A stretch of 8,744 nucleotides of DNA, from positions 1 through 8,744 of the forward strand of contig JALUXN010000257.1 of assembly GCA_027018975.1 (NCBI GenBank), given 5' to 3'. This DNA is from Mariprofundaceae bacterium (GTDB taxonomy: Bacteria > Pseudomonadota > Zetaproteobacteria > Mariprofundales > Mariprofundaceae). A program made the translations under genes and the position numbers. Shown here one piece after another: positions 7,827 to 8,744 of this stretch. A model generated the notes under the pieces. It was not told the origin of the DNA and did not search any database. It saw only the letters and a list, made by a program, of their open reading frames with translations. Each line of letters begins with the position of its first letter. Position 1 is the first letter of the stretch.

Positions 7827-8417
7827 GTGACTGACCAAACACGCAGAACACTTTTGTACGCCCTTGCCAGCGGCATGGGGGCGGCAGGCGCTGCCACGAC
7901 GGTGGTGCCATTTGTACGATCCATGCAACCGGCTGCCGATACACTCGCCGCAGCCGTGACCGAATTCGATGTCTCTACTGTCGAAGCGGGCATGGTCAAA
8001 ACGATCGCCTGGCGCGGGCAGCCGGTGTTTGTCCTCCACCGCACCCCGGAGATGCTGGCCTCGCTGCATGGTCACGACGATCTCCTGCGCGATCCGATGT
8101 CCCGCGCCATTCCCGAAGTACAGGCCGATTGGATGAAAACCGATGAACAGCGCATCAACCGCTCCATCAAACCGGAGATTCTGGTCGTCAGCGCGGTCTG
8201 CACCCATCTCGGCTGCGTGCCGGGCATCATGCCCACAGCCGGACAGAAGGATTGGGGCGAGGCGGTGCCGAAAAACTGGCCCGGCGGCTGGCACTGCGCC
8301 TGCCACGGCTCGAACTACGATCTCGCCGGCCGCGTCTTCAAAGATGTCCCCGCGCCCTACAACCTCTTCCTCCCCCCTTATAAATACATCAACGACACCA
8401 CCATTCTGATCGGCTAA
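7827..8417 (+). CDS. petA: Ubiquinol-cytochrome c reductase iron-sulfur (Rieske) subunit
   Basis: This is the Rieske [2Fe-2S] subunit of cytochrome bc1 (complex III), which takes the first electron from ubiquinol at the outer side of the membrane and passes it to cytochrome c1. The product has 196 residues, normal for bacterial PetA. Cluster motifs are CTHLGC (125-130) and CACHGSNYD (157-165). The ligands are Cys125, His127, Cys157 and His160, with Cys130 and Cys159 for the disulfide. Ser162 and Tyr164, which raise the potential in high-potential Rieske proteins, are both present. The N-terminus has twin arginines (TRRTLL, residues 5-10) followed by one hydrophobic segment (about 9-30), as for Tat-inserted Rieske proteins that keep their anchor. 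The start is GTG: GGGAG (7816-7820) is 6 bp upstream, and this start places the RR motif near residue 6. The gene is first in an operon with petB, 10 bp downstream. Confidence 0.97.
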   Translation: MTDQTRRTLLYALASGMGAAGAATTVVPFVRSMQPAADTLAAAVTEFDVSTVEAGMVKTIAWRGQPVFVLHRTPEMLASLHGHDDLLRDPMSRAIPEVQADWMKTDEQRINRSIKPEILVVSAVCTHLGCVPGIMPTAGQKDWGEAVPKNWPGGWHCACHGSNYDLAGRVFKDVPAPYNLFLPPYKYINDTTILIG

Positions 8418-8427
8418 GGAGATTCGC

Positions 8428-8744
8428 ATGCTTAAAAAGATACTCGATTCAAACGCCGCGCAGTGGCTGGATGAACGCACCCACGCGGTTTCATATATCC
8501 GCTTCCACCTCATCGACTACCCGACACCGAAGAACCTCAACTACATGTACGCCTTCGGTTCGATCGCACTGGTCGTGCTGATCCTGCAGGTCTTGACCGG
8601 CCTCTTTCTGGCTATGGATTACAAAGCCGCGACGCTGCCCACCGGCGACGGTTTCTCGCTGGCCTTCGATTCGGTCGAACGCATCATGCGCGACGTCAAC
8701 AGCGGCTGGCTGCTGCGCTATATGCATGCCGTGGGCGCATCGGC
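8428..8744 (+). CDS. petB: Cytochrome b subunit of the bc1 complex, 3' end cut by window edge
   Basis: This is the diheme membrane subunit of ubiquinol:cytochrome c oxidoreductase, which carries the quinol oxidation and reduction sites. Only 105 complete codons are in the window. The visible part starts MLKKILDSNAAQWLDERTHA and has the first membrane helix at about residues 43-62. It ends with the conserved MRDVNSGWLLRYMHAVGAS segment, where His100 corresponds to the first low-potential heme b ligand (bovine His83). The ATG at 8428 follows AAGGAG (8416-8421) at 6-bp spacing. That ribosome binding site overlaps the petA stop codon (8415-8417), which points to tight co-expression with the Rieske gene. 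A cytochrome c1 gene would be expected downstream, outside the window. No anomaly is seen in the visible part. Confidence 0.96.
   Translation, partial: MLKKILDSNAAQWLDERTHAVSYIRFHLIDYPTPKNLNYMYAFGSIALVVLILQVLTGLFLAMDYKAATLPTGDGFSLAFDSVERIMRDVNSGWLLRYMHAVGAS

Overview
The window looks like an ordinary chromosomal segment from a respiring proteobacterium. Gamma-, beta- or zetaproteobacterial affinity is my inference. The grounds are a cytochrome bc1 operon starting with a short Tat-type Rieske protein followed by cytochrome b, a typical TypA/BipA GTPase, a type I methionine aminopeptidase, and a tRNA-Leu(UAA) with an encoded CCA end. Coding regions are clearly GC-rich by eye. The one obviously AT-rich patch is the intergenic stretch upstream of petA.

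Layout. Positions 1-740 (minus) hold the 5' part of an unrecognised helix-rich protein that runs off the left edge. A 78-bp divergent gap containing a perfect 7-bp dyad separates it from a large membrane-bound hybrid sensor histidine kinase at 819-4151 (plus). That kinase has the order TM, extracytoplasmic sensor, TM, PAS, cysteine-rich GAF, PAS, HisKA, HATPase, receiver. It converges, with a 38-bp gap, on typA (4190-6004, minus). A 270-bp non-coding gap with several small dyads and a repeated 11-mer follows, then map (6275-7033, minus). Next come a 117-bp imperfect palindrome and tRNA-Leu(UAA) (7266-7353, minus), which has a good sigma70-like promoter at 7401-7429. About 470 bp without a convincing gene leads to petA (7827-8417, plus) and petB (8428 to the right edge, plus).

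How the genes relate. petA and petB form one operon: petB's ribosome binding site overlaps petA's stop codon. They encode the Rieske and cytochrome b subunits of the ubiquinol:cytochrome c oxidoreductase, and petC would be expected just beyond the window. tRNA-Leu, map and typA share a strand and all serve translation or protein maturation, but the gaps between them are large and contain structured DNA, so a single transcript is not shown. The hybrid kinase carries both phosphodonor and receiver modules but no Hpt domain, and no partner regulator lies in the window. Its input is unknown.

No mobile element with a transposase, CRISPR array, defence cassette or clearly new system is visible. The items most worth a second look are the 117-bp palindrome beside the tRNA gene, the cysteine/histidine cluster in the kinase GAF domain, the unknown protein at the left edge, and the recurring TCATC/GATGA dyads in three intergenic positions.
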